This document shows, piece after piece, positions 63,899 through 64,000 of a stretch of 64,000 nt of DNA. The translations under genes were made by a program, and so were the position numbers. Origin of the DNA: Candidatus Albibeggiatoa sp. nov. NOAA (GTDB taxonomy: Bacteria > Pseudomonadota > Gammaproteobacteria > Beggiatoales > Beggiatoaceae); the NCBI GenBank assembly GCA_025800385.1, contig JAOXRS010000173.1, positions 124,001 through 188,000 on the forward strand, written 5' to 3'. Position 1 is the stretch's first letter. The number at the start of each line of letters is the position of its first letter. Under the pieces are notes generated by a model that ran no database searches, had not been told where the DNA came from, and saw only the letters and a program-made list of their open reading frames with translations.

Positions 63899-64000
63899 AT
63901 CGCTTTAGAAAGATTGCTATTTTACAATTTTAAATCATCTTGTCAACAACTTTTTTAATTTTTTTTTGAAATGCTTAAAAATGTTGAAAACAATCAAAAC

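Overview
The window is low-G+C, AT-rich chromosomal DNA from a free-living gammaproteobacterium. Gene content points to a Beggiatoa/Thiothrix-type sulfur bacterium of the Thiotrichales; this placement is inference from gene content, not a search result. Supporting content includes nitrogen-fixation accessory genes with an O2-protection theme, a malyl-CoA lyase, PPDK, a type IV pilin, a DUF928 protein, WD40 and BNR-repeat proteins, and a Gly-Cys-Leu tRNA cluster in the same order as in enterobacteria. No rRNA, prophage, intact insertion sequence or CRISPR array was seen.

Layout. 0.2-7.2 kb: an HsdM-like methylase with damaged catalytic motifs, a Met-rich membrane protein, a three-domain M1 peptidase/ChaN/PDZ protein and a BNR-repeat protein. 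7.5-13.3 kb: an eight-gene minus-strand nif accessory operon (nifO-like, flavodiiron protein, two 2Fe-2S ferredoxins, Shethna II-like protein, nifQ, SIR2-like protein, amtB). It is preceded by a well-spaced sigma-54 -24/-12 element and two TGT-N10-ACA NifA-type sites, and its spacers carry palindromic repeats. 13.3-14.5 kb: AT-rich non-coding DNA ending in a candidate structured RNA, tandem terminators and tRNA-Arg. 14.6-16.5 kb: radA and msrA, divergent. 16.8-22.0 kb: a cluster of four tandem TIGR04222-type membrane proteins with Gly/Cys-rich tails, plus small companion genes. 22.1-24.0 kb: two hypotheticals. 24.5-27.9 kb: sdhCDAB. 28.0-29.8 kb: a HigB-like toxin, a diverged HigA-like partner and a protein with a HEPN-type R-x4-H motif. 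30.0-32.2 kb: egtB-egtD (ergothioneine). 32.4-36.7 kb: exported proteins, then a B12-radical SAM gene with two duplicated membrane proteins. 37.0-42.4 kb: a TonB receptor, an S24-fold protein, an AEC transporter and a J-like/TM/WD40 protein. 42.4-48.2 kb: glycosyltransferase, dapE, a tiny membrane protein, mreD and ppdK. 49-54 kb: pilin, glycine-zipper protein, SRGV-repeat/DUF928 protein, uppP and vanZ-like. 54-64 kb: glgP, malyl-CoA lyase, HAD phosphatase, amgK-like kinase, rpoH behind a CIRCE operator, rsmD, exeA-like ATPase and three tRNAs.

How the genes work together. The clearest functional unit is the nif accessory operon. It joins Mo supply for FeMo-co (NifQ, NifO), electron carriers, an O2/NO-reducing flavodiiron protein, a Shethna II-type nitrogenase protector and ammonium transport under apparent NifA/sigma-54 control. 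The least understood unit is the TIGR04222 paralog cluster. Other points worth following are the rpoH gene under a CIRCE operator, the covarying palindromic repeats in the nif operon, the candidate RNA at 14.0-14.24 kb, and the HigBA-like/HEPN-like trio.
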